Shown: in pieces, positions 43,901-54,601 of the stretch
Layout of the letters: each line of letters starts with the position of its first letter
Position numbering within the stretch: position 1 is the first letter of the stretch
Source of the DNA: Zoroaster sp. YZ-2022
Taxonomy: Eukaryota; Echinodermata; Asteroidea; Forcipulatida; Zoroasteridae
Length of the DNA: 64,000 nucleotides
NCBI GenBank assembly: GCA_029582265.1
Contig: JAQQFT010000023.1
Coordinates: forward strand, 2,443,071 to 2,507,070
Reading direction: 5' to 3'
The notes under the pieces: generated by a model
The model's input: only the letters and a program-made list of their open reading frames with translations
The model's database searches: none
Told to the model about the DNA's origin: nothing
Program-made: the position numbers and the translations under genes

Positions 43901-45536
43901 CCTTAAACGGCCTCCATGGACACTTAGCCCCCTGTAAAATACGGTCAACTTGCATGCGGTTTCACAGAAAACAATACAGCACTGTACACTGTTACGAAAG
44001 AAACATTTCTAAGGTTGGGAATAACTTTTCAAGTTTTTAAGGGAGGCAGATAAAATTGATATCTAAATTAAAGCTTAGGTTCTCCTCTCGGAAAAACACA
44101 CAAAATCTTTGAATTTGGATAATGTCTTCATACCTTAAACGGCCTCCATGGACACTTAGCCCCTGTAAAATACGGTCAACTTGCATGCGGTTTCACAGAA
44201 AACAATACAGCACTGTACACTGTTACGAAAGAAACATTTCTAAGGTTGGGAATAACTTTTCAAGTTTTTAAGGGAGGCAGATAAAATTGATATCTAAATT
44301 AAAGCTTAGGTTCTCCCCTCTCGGAAAAACACAAAATCTTTGAATTTGGATAATGTCTTCATACCTTAAACGGCCTCCATGGACACTTAGGCCCCTGTAA
44401 AATACGGTCAACTTGCATGCGGTTTCACAGAAACAATACAGCACTGTACACTGTTACGAAAGAAACATTTCTAAGGTTGGGAATAACTTTTCAAGTTTTT
44501 AAGGGAGGCAGATAAAATTGATATCTAATTTAAAGCTTAGGTTCTCCCCTCTCGGAAAAATACAAAATCTTTGAATTTGGATAATGTCTTCATACCTTAA
44601 ACGGCCTCCTTGGACACTTAGCCACCTGTAAAATACGGTCAACTTGCATGCGGTTTCACAGAAAACAATACAGCACTGTACACTGTTACGAAAGAAACAT
44701 TTCTAAGGTTGGGAATAACTTTTCAAGTTTTTAAGGAGGGCAGATAAAATTGATATCTAAATTAAAGCTTAGGTTATCCCCTCTCGGAAAAAACACAAAA
44801 TCTTTGAATTTGGATAATGTCTTCATACCTTAAACGGCCTCCATGGACACTTAGCCCCTTGTAAAATACGGTCAACTTGCATGCGGTTTCACAGAAAACA
44901 ATACAGCACTGTACACTGTTACGAAAGAAACATTTCTAAGGTTGGGAATAACTTTTCAAGTTTTTAAGGGAGGCAGATAAAATTGATATCTAAATTAAAG
45001 CTTAGGTTCTCCTCTCGGAAAACACAAAATCTTTGAATTTGGATAATGTCTTCATACCTTAAACGGCCTCCATGGACACTTAGCCCCCTGTAAAATACGG
45101 TCAACTTGCATGCGGTTTCACAGAAAACAATACAGCACTGTACACTGTTACGAAAGAAACATTTCTAAGGTTGGGAATAACTTTTCAAGTTTTTAAGGGA
45201 GGCAGATAAAATTGATATCTAAATTAAAGCTTAGGTTCTCCACTCTCGGAAAAACACAAAATCTTTGAATTTGGATAATGTCTTCATACCTTAAACGGCC
45301 TCCAATACGGTCAACTTGCATGCGGTTTCACAGAAAACAATACAGCACTGTACACTGTTACGAAAGAAACATTTCTAAGGTTGGGAATAACTTGTCAAGT
45401 TTTTAAGGAGGCAGATAAAATTGATATCTAAATTAAAGCTTAGGTTCTCCCTCTCGAAAAACACAAAATCTTTGAATTTGGATAATGTCTTCATACCTTA
45501 AACGGCCTCGATGGACACTTAGCCCCTGTAAAATAC

Positions 45537-45737
<201 letters not shown>

Positions 45738-46237
45738 NNNNNNNNNNNNNNNNNNNNNNNNNNNNNNNNNNNNNNNNNNNNNNNNNNNNNNNNNNNNNNN
45801 NNNNNNNNNNNNNNNNNNNNNNNNNNNNNNNNNNNNNNNNNNNNNNNNNNNNNNNNNNNNNNNNNNNNNNNNNNNNNNNNNNNNNNNNNNNNNNNNNNNN
45901 NNNNNNNNNNNNNNNNNNNNNNNNNNNNNNNNNNNNNNNNNNNNNNNNNNNNNNNNNNNNNNNNNNNNNNNNNNNNNNNNNNNNNNNNNNNNNNNNNNNN
46001 NNNNNNNNNNNNNNNNNNNNNNNNNNNNNNNNNNNNNNNNNNNNNNNNNNNNNNNNNNNNNNNNNNNNNNNNNNNNNNNNNNNNNNNNNNNNNNNNNNNN
46101 NNNNNNNNNNNNNNNNNNNNNNNNNNNNNNNNNNNNNNNNNNNNNNNNNNNNNNNNNNNNNNNNNNNNNNNNNNNNNNNNNNNNNNNNNNNNNNNNNNNN
46201 NNNNNNNNNNNNNNNNNNNNNNNNNNNNNNNNNNNNN
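45738..46237. other. Assembly gap, 500 N, at the A/B array switch
   Basis: Exactly 500 N, again a placeholder length. Family A in one orientation lies to the left and family B in the opposite orientation to the right, so the true junction between the two arrays is not represented. Confidence 0.99.
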
Positions 46238-46710
46238 AAAAAAATACACTTTCATTTGGATATAAGTTTGTCGGGCTCACTTAAAAACTGTGAAAGTTAT
46301 ACCCGACCATACAAATGGTTTCAAAAATGTATAGTGCTGCATTGTTTCCATTGAGAACCACGCCAATTTCACAGTATCTTATGGAGGGTTAAGTGTCCAT
46401 GCAGCCCGTTTAAGATATGAAATAATTAGCCAAACCAAAAACTGATGTGTTTTTCTGAAAGGGGAGAACATACACTTTCATTTGGATATAAGTTTGTCGG
46501 GCTCACTTAAAAACTGTGAAAGTTATACCCAACCATACAAATGGTTTCAAAAATATATATTGCTGTATTGTTTCCATTGAGAACCACGGCAACTTGACAG
46601 TATCTTACGGCGGGTTAAGTGTCCATGGAGCCCGTTTAAGATATGAAATCATAAGCCAAACTCAAAACTGATGTGTTTTTCTAAAAGAGGAGAACATAAG
46701 CTTTCATTTG

Positions 46711-46740
46711 GATACAAATGTGTCGACGTCCCTTAAAAAC
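46711..46740 (+). repeat. Family B variant block with A-like segment (copy 1)
   Basis: gatacaaatgtgtcgacgtc followed by ccttaaaaac replaces the usual gatataagtttgtcgggctc and acttaaaaac. Related blocks occur at about 54572-54601 and 61124-61152 (both gacctcccttaaaaac). The ctcccttaaaaac part equals the reverse complement of family A. Confidence 0.85.
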
Positions 46741-47091
46741 TGTGAAAGTTATACCCGACCATACAAATGGTTTCAAAAATATATATTGCTGTATTGTTTC
46801 CATTGAGAACCACGCCAATTTCACAGTATCTTATGGAGGGTTAAGTGTCCATGGAGGCCGTTTATGATATGAAATCATAAGCCAAACTCAAAACTGATGT
46901 GTTTTTCTAAAAGAGGAGAACATACACTTTTATTTGGATATAAGTTTGTCGGGCTCACTTAAAAACTGTGAAAGTTATACCCGACCATACAAATGATTTT
47001 AAATATATATATTGCTGTATTGTTTCCATTGAGAATCCACCAACTTGACAGTATCTTTACGGCGGGTTAAGTGTCCATGGAGCCGTTTAAG

Positions 47092-47116
47092 ATCCAAAGG
47101 ACGAAGCAATTATGGT
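47092..47116 (+). repeat. 25-bp patch of SINE sequence inside a family B monomer
   Basis: The stretch atccaaaggacgaagcaatt plus atggt replaces the usual part of the monomer after gtttaagat. It matches 47428-47452 of the nearby SINE in the same orientation with one mismatch; 47097-47116 is an exact 20-base match to 47433-47452. No other SINE sequence flanks it. Origin by conversion, template switching or local assembly error is possible. Confidence 0.85.
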
Positions 47117-47390
47117 GAAAACCAAAACTGATGTGTTTTTCTAAAAGAGGAGAACATACACTTTTATTTGGATATAAGTTTGTCGGGCTCACTTAAAAAC
47201 TGTGAAAGTTATACCCAACCATACAAATGGTTTCAAAAATATATATTGCTGTATTGTTTCCATTGAGAACCACGGCAACTTGACAGTATCTTACGGCGGG
47301 TTAAGTGTCCATGGAGCCCGTTTAAGATATGAAATCATTAGCCAAACTCAAAACTGATGTGTTTTTCTAAAAGAGGAGAACATAAGCTTT

Positions 47391-47566
47391 CACAACACAA
47401 CACACGGGACCTACGGCTTTACGTCCCATCCGAAGGACGAAGCAATTATGGTTAAGTACCTTGCTCAAGGACACAAGTGTCACGACCGGGGCTCGAACCC
47501 ACACCCTGCTGCTGGCAACACCAGAACTTCAGTTCGGTGCGCTAGACCGCTCGGCCACGACACTCC
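47391..47566 (-). mobile_element. tRNA-derived SINE, minus strand
   Basis: About 176 bp unrelated to the satellite, inserted between cataagcttt and agttataccc of one monomer. About 40 bp of monomer (normally atttggatataag through actgtgaa) are missing, and no target-site duplication is visible. Read on the minus strand it starts with an 87-nt class II tRNA-like head (47563 to 47477). A body follows with gtgtccttgagcaaggtac, cgtccttcggatgggacg and taaagccgtaggtcccgtg, ending in a short gttgtgttgtg. The body motifs resemble conserved domains of metazoan SINEs as I remember them; the exact family is not certain. The element is probably 3'-truncated or an old copy. Lack of a target-site duplication and loss of host bases argue against a simple recent insertion. 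Confidence 0.85.
47477..47563 (-). promoter_or_regulatory. tRNA-like SINE head with Pol III A and B boxes
   Basis: On the minus strand the 87-nt head begins gtgtcgtggccgagcgg. Its A box TGGCCGAGCGG lies at 47557-47547 and its B box GGTTCGAGCCC at 47499-47489. The first seven bases can pair with gtgacac at the far end (five Watson-Crick pairs and two G-T), and the length fits a long-variable-arm tRNA (Leu or Ser type). The anticodon-like loop reads ctgaagt. Stem mismatches and the attached SINE body mean this is not a functional tRNA gene. The internal boxes could still act as a Pol III promoter. Confidence 0.75.
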
Positions 47567-48079
47567 AGTTATACCCGACCATACAAATGGTTTCAAAAAT
47601 GTATAGTGCTGTATTGTTTCCATTGAGAACCACGGCAACTTGACAGTATCTTACGGCGGGTTAAGTGTCCATGGAGCCCGTTTAAGATATGAAATCATAA
47701 GCCAAACTCAAAACTGATGTGTTTTTCTGAAAGAGGAGAAAATAAGCTTTCATTTGAATATAAGTTTGTCGGGCTCACTTAAAAACTGTGAAAGTTATAC
47801 CCAACCATACAAATGGTTTCAAAAATATATATTGCTGTATTGTTTCCATTGAGAACCACGGCAACTTGACAGTATCTTACGGCGGGTTAAGTGTCCATGG
47901 AGTCCGTTTAAGATATGAAATCATTAGCCAAACCAAAAACTGATGTGTTTTTCTGAAAGTGGAGAAAATAAGCTTTCATTTGAATATAAGTTTGTCGGGC
48001 TCACTTAAAAACTGTGAAAGTTATACCCAACCATACAAATGGTTTCAACACTGTATAATGCTGTATTGTTTCCATTGAG

Positions 48080-48440
48080 TGGCAAACGCACGTAAAGTCA
48101 ATGATCAAGCATGCAAATTCCCGCCTTTTCATGCCTCGTAAATTGAAATACCACTATTTCAACACAAGTGATCTTGTCAGCATATATACCTCTTTTCTGA
48201 AATTTAGAGTGTGCCCAGCATGGTCAGGTGCAATATCAAGTGCAATGATCTGAAGGTGCAGAAGCGAGCATGCAGAATTATTCTTGCCGATGACTATAAG
48301 ACTCAGACGCTCTGCAAGTGTGCAATATTGAAACACTGCAATGCCGAAAGAAAAATGTGCCAATCTTTCAAAACTTTGAGTCAGTTCTGTGGAATTCTAC
48401 AAGTCTAATTCTGGGTACCAACTGAGGAAATCAGGACTTC
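48080..48440. mobile_element. Non-satellite insert in array B, probable retrotransposon remnant
   Basis: The monomer sequence stops after tttccattgag at 48079. About 360 bp of single-copy sequence follow, until satellite similarity returns at about 48441 (gggtgaatgtccattgcag resembling gggttaagtgtccatggag). About 25 bp of monomer are replaced. The central part encodes a reverse-transcriptase-like fragment (separate entry). No target-site duplication, poly-A tail or terminal repeat is visible, so the element ends are lost. The first about 130 bp (48080-48210) contain nothing I recognise. Confidence 0.7.
48211..48408 (+). pseudogene. Fragment resembling C-terminal region of a non-LTR retrotransposon RT
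   Basis: An open frame of 65 codons within the insert. Residues 16-31 read VQKRACRIILADDYKT, followed by a Cys/Lys-rich stretch (ILKHCNAERKMCQSFKTL). The pattern (L/V)QKRA.RII...DY.T, then a short helix with ER and K about 20 residues later, is what I recall from the region after the RT core in CR1/Jockey-type elements. No catalytic RT motif is present, and the frame starts and ends without element boundaries, so it can only be a relic. A following frame at about 48389-48465 (EFYKSNSGYQLRKSG) may be its frameshifted continuation. The assignment rests on recollection of the motif and is moderate at best; a chance frame in single-copy DNA is the alternative. Confidence 0.45.
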
Positions 48441-48740
48441 TGGGTGAATGTCCATTGCAGAACTGCCGTTTAAGATATGAATCTTCATCTATGTCTCTTG
48501 AACAACTCATATTGAACATTTTTCATTTGGCATATGTTTTATCTTTTAAAATTATACCCAACCATACAAATGGTTTCAAAATATATATTGCTGTATTGTT
48601 TCCATTTTAATTAATTTTCTTGTTCAATCAATTTTTGTCCATTTTTATATGAAATTTTGTTGATGTGTTTTTTTAAAGGAGAACATACTTTCATCTGGAT
48701 ATAAGTTTGTCCGGCTCACTTTAAAACTGTGGTTATACCC
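48441..48740 (+). repeat. Decayed family B monomers beside the insert
   Basis: Satellite similarity is patchy: ccgtttaagatatgaatc, tttttcatttggcatatg, attatacccaaccatac and atggtttcaaaatatatatt are recognisable. Between them lie AT-rich unrelated bases (for example at about 48606-48660, attaattttcttgttcaatc). Copies are shortened and their spacing departs from 226 bp. From about 48741 the regular array resumes. This looks like mutational decay at an array edge or around an old insertion. Confidence 0.8.
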
Positions 48741-51700
48741 AACCATACAAATGGTTTCAAAAATATATATTGCTGTATTGTTTCCATTGAGAACCACGCC
48801 AATTTCACAGTATCTTACGGCGGATTAAGTGTCCATGGAGCCCGTTTAAGATATGAAATAATTAGCCAAACTCAAAACTGATGTGTTTTTCTGAAAGGGG
48901 AGAACATACACTTTCATTTGGATATAAGTTTGTCGGGCTCACTTAAAAACTGTGAAAGTTATACCCAACCATACAAATGGTTTCAAAAATATATATTGCT
49001 GTATTGTTTCCATTGAGAACCACGGCAACTTGACAGTATCTTACGGCGGGTTAAGTGTCCATGGAGTCCGTTTAAGATATGAAATCATTAGCCAAACCAA
49101 AAACTGATGTGTTTTTCTGAAAGTGGAGAAAATAAGCTTTCATTTGAATATAAGTTTGTCGGGCTCACTTAAAAACTGTGAAAGTTATACCCAACCATAC
49201 AAATGGTTTCAAAAATATATATTGCTGTATTGTTTCCATTGAAAACCACAACACCTTGACAGTATCTTACGGCGGGTTAAGTGTCCATGGAGCCCGTTTA
49301 AGATATGACATCATAATCCAAACTCAAAACTGATGTGTTTTTCTAAAAGAGGAGAACATATACTTTCATTTGGATATAAGTTTGTAGGGCTCACTTAAAA
49401 ACTGTGAAAGTTATACCCAACCATACAAATGGTTTCAAAAATATATATTGCTGTATTGTTTCCATTGAAAGCCACGACACCTTGACAGTATCTTACGGCG
49501 GGTTAAGTGTCCATGGAGCCCGTTTAAGATATGAAATAATTAGCCAAACCAAAAACTGATGTGTTTTTCTAAAAGAGGAGAACATATACTTTCATTTGGA
49601 TATAAGTTTGTAGGGCTCACTTAAAAACTGTGAAAGTTATACCCAACCATACAAATGGTTTCAAAAATATATATTGCTGTATTGTTTCCATTGAAAGCCA
49701 CGACAGCTTGATAGTATCTTACGGCGGGTTAAGTGTCCATGGAGCCCGTTTAAGATATGAAATAATTAGCCAAACCAAAAACTTATGTGTTTTTCTGAAA
49801 GGGAAGAACATACACTTTCATTTGGATATAAGTTTGTCGGGCTCACTTAAAAACTGTGAAAGTTATACCCAACCATACAAATGGTTTCAAAAATATATAT
49901 TGCTGTATTGTTTCCATTGAAAACCACGACACCTTGACAGTATCTTACGGCGGGTTAAGTGTCCATGGAGCCCGTTTAAGATATGAAATCATAATCCGAA
50001 CTCAAAACTGATGTGTTTTTCTAAAAGAGGAGAACATAAGCTTTCATTTGAATATAAGTTTGTAGGGCTCACTTAAAACCTGTGAAAGTTATACCCAACC
50101 ATACAAATGGTTTCAAAAATATATATATTGCTGTATTGTTTCCATTGAAAACCACGACACCTTGACAGTATCTTACAGCGGGTTAAGTGTCCATGGAGCC
50201 CGTTTAAGATATGAAATAATTAGCCAAACTCAAAACTGATGTGTTTTTCTAAAAGAGAAGAACATGAACTTTCATTTGGATATAAGTTTGTCGGGCTCAC
50301 TTAAAAACTGTGAAAGTTATACCCAACCATGCAAATGGTTTCAAATATGTATATTGCTGTATTGTTTCCATTGAAAACCACGACAAATTGACAGTATCTT
50401 ACGGCAGGTTAAGTGTCCATGGAGCCCGTTTAAGATATGAAATCATTATCCAAACTCAAAACTGATGTGTTTTTCTTAAAGAGTAGAACATACACTTTCA
50501 TTTGGATATAAGTTTGTCGGGCTCACTTAAAAACTGTGAAAGTTATACCCAACCATACAAATGGTTTCAAAAATATATATTGCTGTATTGTTTCCATTGA
50601 GAACCACGGCAACTTGACAGAATCTTACGGCGGGTTAAGTGTCCATGGAGCCCGTTTAAGATATGAAATAATTAGCCAAACCAAAAACTTATGTGTTTTT
50701 CTGAAAGGGAAGAACATACACTTTCATTTGGATATAAGTTTGTAGGGCTCACTTAAAAACTGTGAAAGTTATACCCAACCATACAAATGGTTTCAAAAAT
50801 ATATATTGCTGTATTGTTTCCATTGAGAACCACGTCAACTTGACAGTATCTTACGGCGGGTTAAGTGTCCATGGAGCCCGTTTAAGATATGAAATCATTA
50901 CCCAAACTAAAAACGTATGTGTTTTTCTGAAAGGGGAGAACATAAGCTTTCATTTGGATATAAGTTTGTCGGGCTCACTTAAAAACTGTGAAAGTTACAC
51001 CCAACCATACAAATGGTTTCAAAAATATATATTGCTGTATTGTTTCCATTGAGAACCACGTCAACTTGACAGTATCTTACGGCGGGTTAAGTGTCCATGG
51101 AGCCCGTTTAAGATATGAAATCATTACCCAAACTAAAAACGTATGTGTTTTTCTGAAAGGGAAGAACATACACTTTCATTTGGATATAAGTTTGTCTGGC
51201 TCACTTAAAAACTGTGAAAGTTATACCCAACCATACAAAAGGTTTCAAAAATATATATTGCTGTATTGTTTCCATTGAAAACCACGACACCTTGACAGTA
51301 TCTTACGGCGGGTTAAGTGTCCATGGAGCCCGTTTAAGATATGAAATCATAATCCAAACTCAATACTGATGTGTTTTTCTGAAAGAGGAGAACATAAGCT
51401 TTCATTTGAATATAAGTTTGTCGGGCTCACTTAAAAACTGTGAAAGTTATACCCAACCATACAAATGGTTTCAAAAATATATATTGCTGTATTGTTTCCA
51501 TTGAAAGCCACGACAACTTGACAGTATCTTACGGCGGGTTAAGTGTCCATGGAGACCGTTTAAGATATGAAATAATAATCCAAACACAAAACTGATGTGT
51601 TTTTCAAAATTTGGAGAACATATACTTTCAGTTGGATATAAGTGTGTAGGCTCACTTAAAAACTGTGAAAGTTATACCCAACCATACAAATGGTTTCAAA

Positions 51701-54571
51701 AATATATATTGCTGTATTGTTTCCATTGAGAACCACGGCAACTTGACAGAATCTTACGGCGGGTTAAGTGTCCATGGAGCCCGTTTAAGATATGAAATAA
51801 TTAGCCAAACCAAAAACTTATGTGTTTTTCTGAAAGGGGAGAACATAAGCTTTCATTTGGATATAAGTTTGTCGGGCTCACTTAAAAACTGTGAAAGTTA
51901 TACCCAACCATACAAATGGTTTCAAAAATATATATTGCTGTATTGTTTCCATTGAAAACCACGACACCTTGACAGTATCTTACGGCGGGTTAAGTGTCCA
52001 TGGAGCCCGTTTAAGATATGAAATAATTAGCCAAACCAAAAACTTATGTGTTTTTCTGAAAGGGAAGAACATACACTTTCATTTGGATAAAAGTTTGTAG
52101 GGCTCACTTAAAAACTGTGAAAGTTATACCCAACCATACAAATGGTTTCAAAAATATATATTGCTGTATTGTTTCCATTGAGAACCACGGCAACTTGACA
52201 GAATCTTACGGCGGGTTAAGTGTCCATGGAGCCCGTTTAAGATATGAAATCATAAGCCAAACTCAAAACTGATGTGTTTTTCTAAAAGAGGAGAACATAC
52301 ACTTTCATTTGGATATAAGTTTGTCGGGCTCACTTAAAAACTGTGAAAGTTATACCCAACCATACAAATGGTTTCAAAAATATATATTGCTGTATTGTTT
52401 CCATTGAGAACCACGGCAACTTGACAGTATCTTACGGCGGGTTAAGTGTCCATGGAGCCCGTTTAAGATATGAAATCATTAGCCAAACCAAAAACTGATG
52501 TGTTTTTCTGAAAGGGGAGAACATACACTTTCATTTGGATATAAGTTTGTCGGGCTCACTTAAAAACTGTGAAAGTTATACCCAACCATACAAATGGTTT
52601 CAAAAATATATATTGCTGTATTGTTTCCATTGAAAACCACGACACCTTGACAGTATCTTACAGCGGGTTAAGTGTCCATGGAGCCCGTTTAAGATATGAA
52701 ATCATAATCCAAACTCAAAACTGATGTGTTTTTCTAAAAGAGGAGAACATATACTTTCATTTGGATATAAGTTTGTCGGGCTCACTTAAAAACTGTGAAA
52801 GTTATACCCAACCATGCAAATGGTTTCAACAATGTATATTGCTGTATTGTTTCCATTGAGAACCACGGCAACTTGACAGAATCTTACGGCGGGTTAAGTG
52901 TCCATGGAGCCCGTTTAAGATATGAAATAATTAGCCAAACCAAAAACTTATGTGTTTTTCTGAAAGGGAAGAACATACACTTTCATTTGGATAAAAGTTT
53001 GTAGGGCTCACTTAAAAACTGTGAAAGTTATACCCAACCATACAAATGGTTTCAAAAATATATATTGCTGTATTGTTTCCATTGAGAACCACGGCAACTT
53101 GACAGAATCTTACGGCGGGTTAAGTGTCCATGGAGCCCGTTTAAGATATGAAATCATAATCCAAACTCAAAACTGATGTGTTTTTCTAAAAGAGGAGAAC
53201 ATATACTTTCATTTGGATATAAGTTTGTCGGGCTCACTTAAAAACTGTGAAAGTTATACCCAACCATACAAATGGTTTCAAAAATATATATTGCTGTATT
53301 GTTTCCATTGAGAACCACGCCAATTTCACAGTATCTTACGGCGGGTTAAGTGTCCATGGAGCCCGTTTAAGATATGAAATCATAATCCAAACTCAAAACT
53401 GATGTGTTTTTCTAAAAGAGGAGAACATACACTTTCATTTGGATATAAGTTTGTCGGGCTCACTTAAAAACTGTGAAAGTTATACCCAACCATACAAATG
53501 GTTTCAAAAATATATATTGCTGTATTGTTTCCATTGAAAACCACGACACCTTGACAGTATCTTACGGCGGGTTAAGTGTCCATGGAGCCCGTTTAAGATA
53601 TGAAATAATTAGCCAAACGAAAAACTTATGTGTTTTTCTGAAAGGGAAGAACATACACTTTCATTTGGATATAAGTTTGTCGGGCTCACTTAAAAACTGT
53701 GAAAGTTATACCCAACCATACAAATGGTTTCAAAAATATATATTGCTGTATTGTTTCCATTGAAAACCACGACACCTTGACAGTATCTTATGGTGGGTTA
53801 AGTGTCCATGGAGCCCGTTTAAGATATGAAATCATAATCCAAACTCAAAACTGATGTGTTTTTCTAAAAGAGGAGAACATACACTTTCATTTGGATATAA
53901 GTTTGTCGGGCTCACTTAAAAACTGTGAAAGTTATACCCAACCATACAAATGGTTTCAAAAATATATATTGCTGTATTGTTTCCATTGAGAACCACGACA
54001 CCTTGACAGAATCTTACGGCGGGTTAAGTGTCCATGGAGCCCGTTTAAGATATGAAATAATTAGCCAAACCAAAAACTTATGTGTTTTTCTGAAAGGGAA
54101 GAACATACACTTTCATTTGGATATAAGTTTGTCGGGCTCACTTAAAAACTGTGAAAGTTATACCCAACCATACAAATGGTTTCAAAAATATATATTGCTG
54201 TATTGTTTCCATTGAAAACCACGACACCTTGACAGTATCTTACGGTGGGTTAAGTGTCCATGGAGCCCGTTTAAGATATGAAATCATAATCCGAACTCAA
54301 AACTGATGTGTTTTTCTAAAAGAGGAGAACATATACTTTCATTTGGATATAAGTTTGTAGGGCTCACTTAAAAACTGTGAAAGTTATACCCAACCATACA
54401 AATGGTTTCAAAAATATATATTGCTGTATTGTTTCCATTGAGAACCACGGCAACTTGACAGAATCTTACGGCGGGTTAAGTGTCCATGGAGCCCGTTTAA
54501 GATATGAAATCATAAGCCAAACTCAAAACTGATGTGTTTTTCTGAAAGAGGAGAACATACACTTTCATTTG

Positions 54572-54601
54572 GATACAAATGTGTCGACCTCCCTTAAAAA
54601 C
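54572..54601 (+). repeat. Family B variant block with A-like segment (copy 2)
   Basis: gatacaaatgtgtcgacctc and ccttaaaaactctgaaag replace the standard segment. The same monomer has acccgatc in place of acccaacc, so it resembles the edge copies although it lies mid-array. Confidence 0.85.

Larger units (their letters stand above)
46238..48079 (+). repeat. Satellite family B, irregular left edge
   Basis: About seven monomers of family B (226 bp; tcggg anchors at 46271 and 46497). These copies are more variable than those to the right. They contain acccgacc instead of acccaacc, gtatagtgctg instead of atatattgctg, ttatggagggttaag instead of ttacggcgggttaag, and atggaggccgttta at 46851-46864 instead of atggagcccgttta. 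Several of these states match the reverse complement of family A. The segment also holds a SINE and a short SINE-derived patch. It begins with an A-run fused to tacactttcatttgg, which may be low-quality contig-end sequence. Confidence 0.93.

Noticed and set aside
47477..47563. Functional tRNA-Leu/Ser gene
   Set aside because: The head folds roughly like a class II tRNA, but stems have mismatches and it continues directly into a SINE body; it is a SINE promoter head.
48084..48095. aacgcacgtaaa as the missing 3' end of the nearby SINE
   Set aside because: It resembles a SINE tail I vaguely recall, but is only 12 bases, 500 bp away and in single-copy sequence; too short to support.
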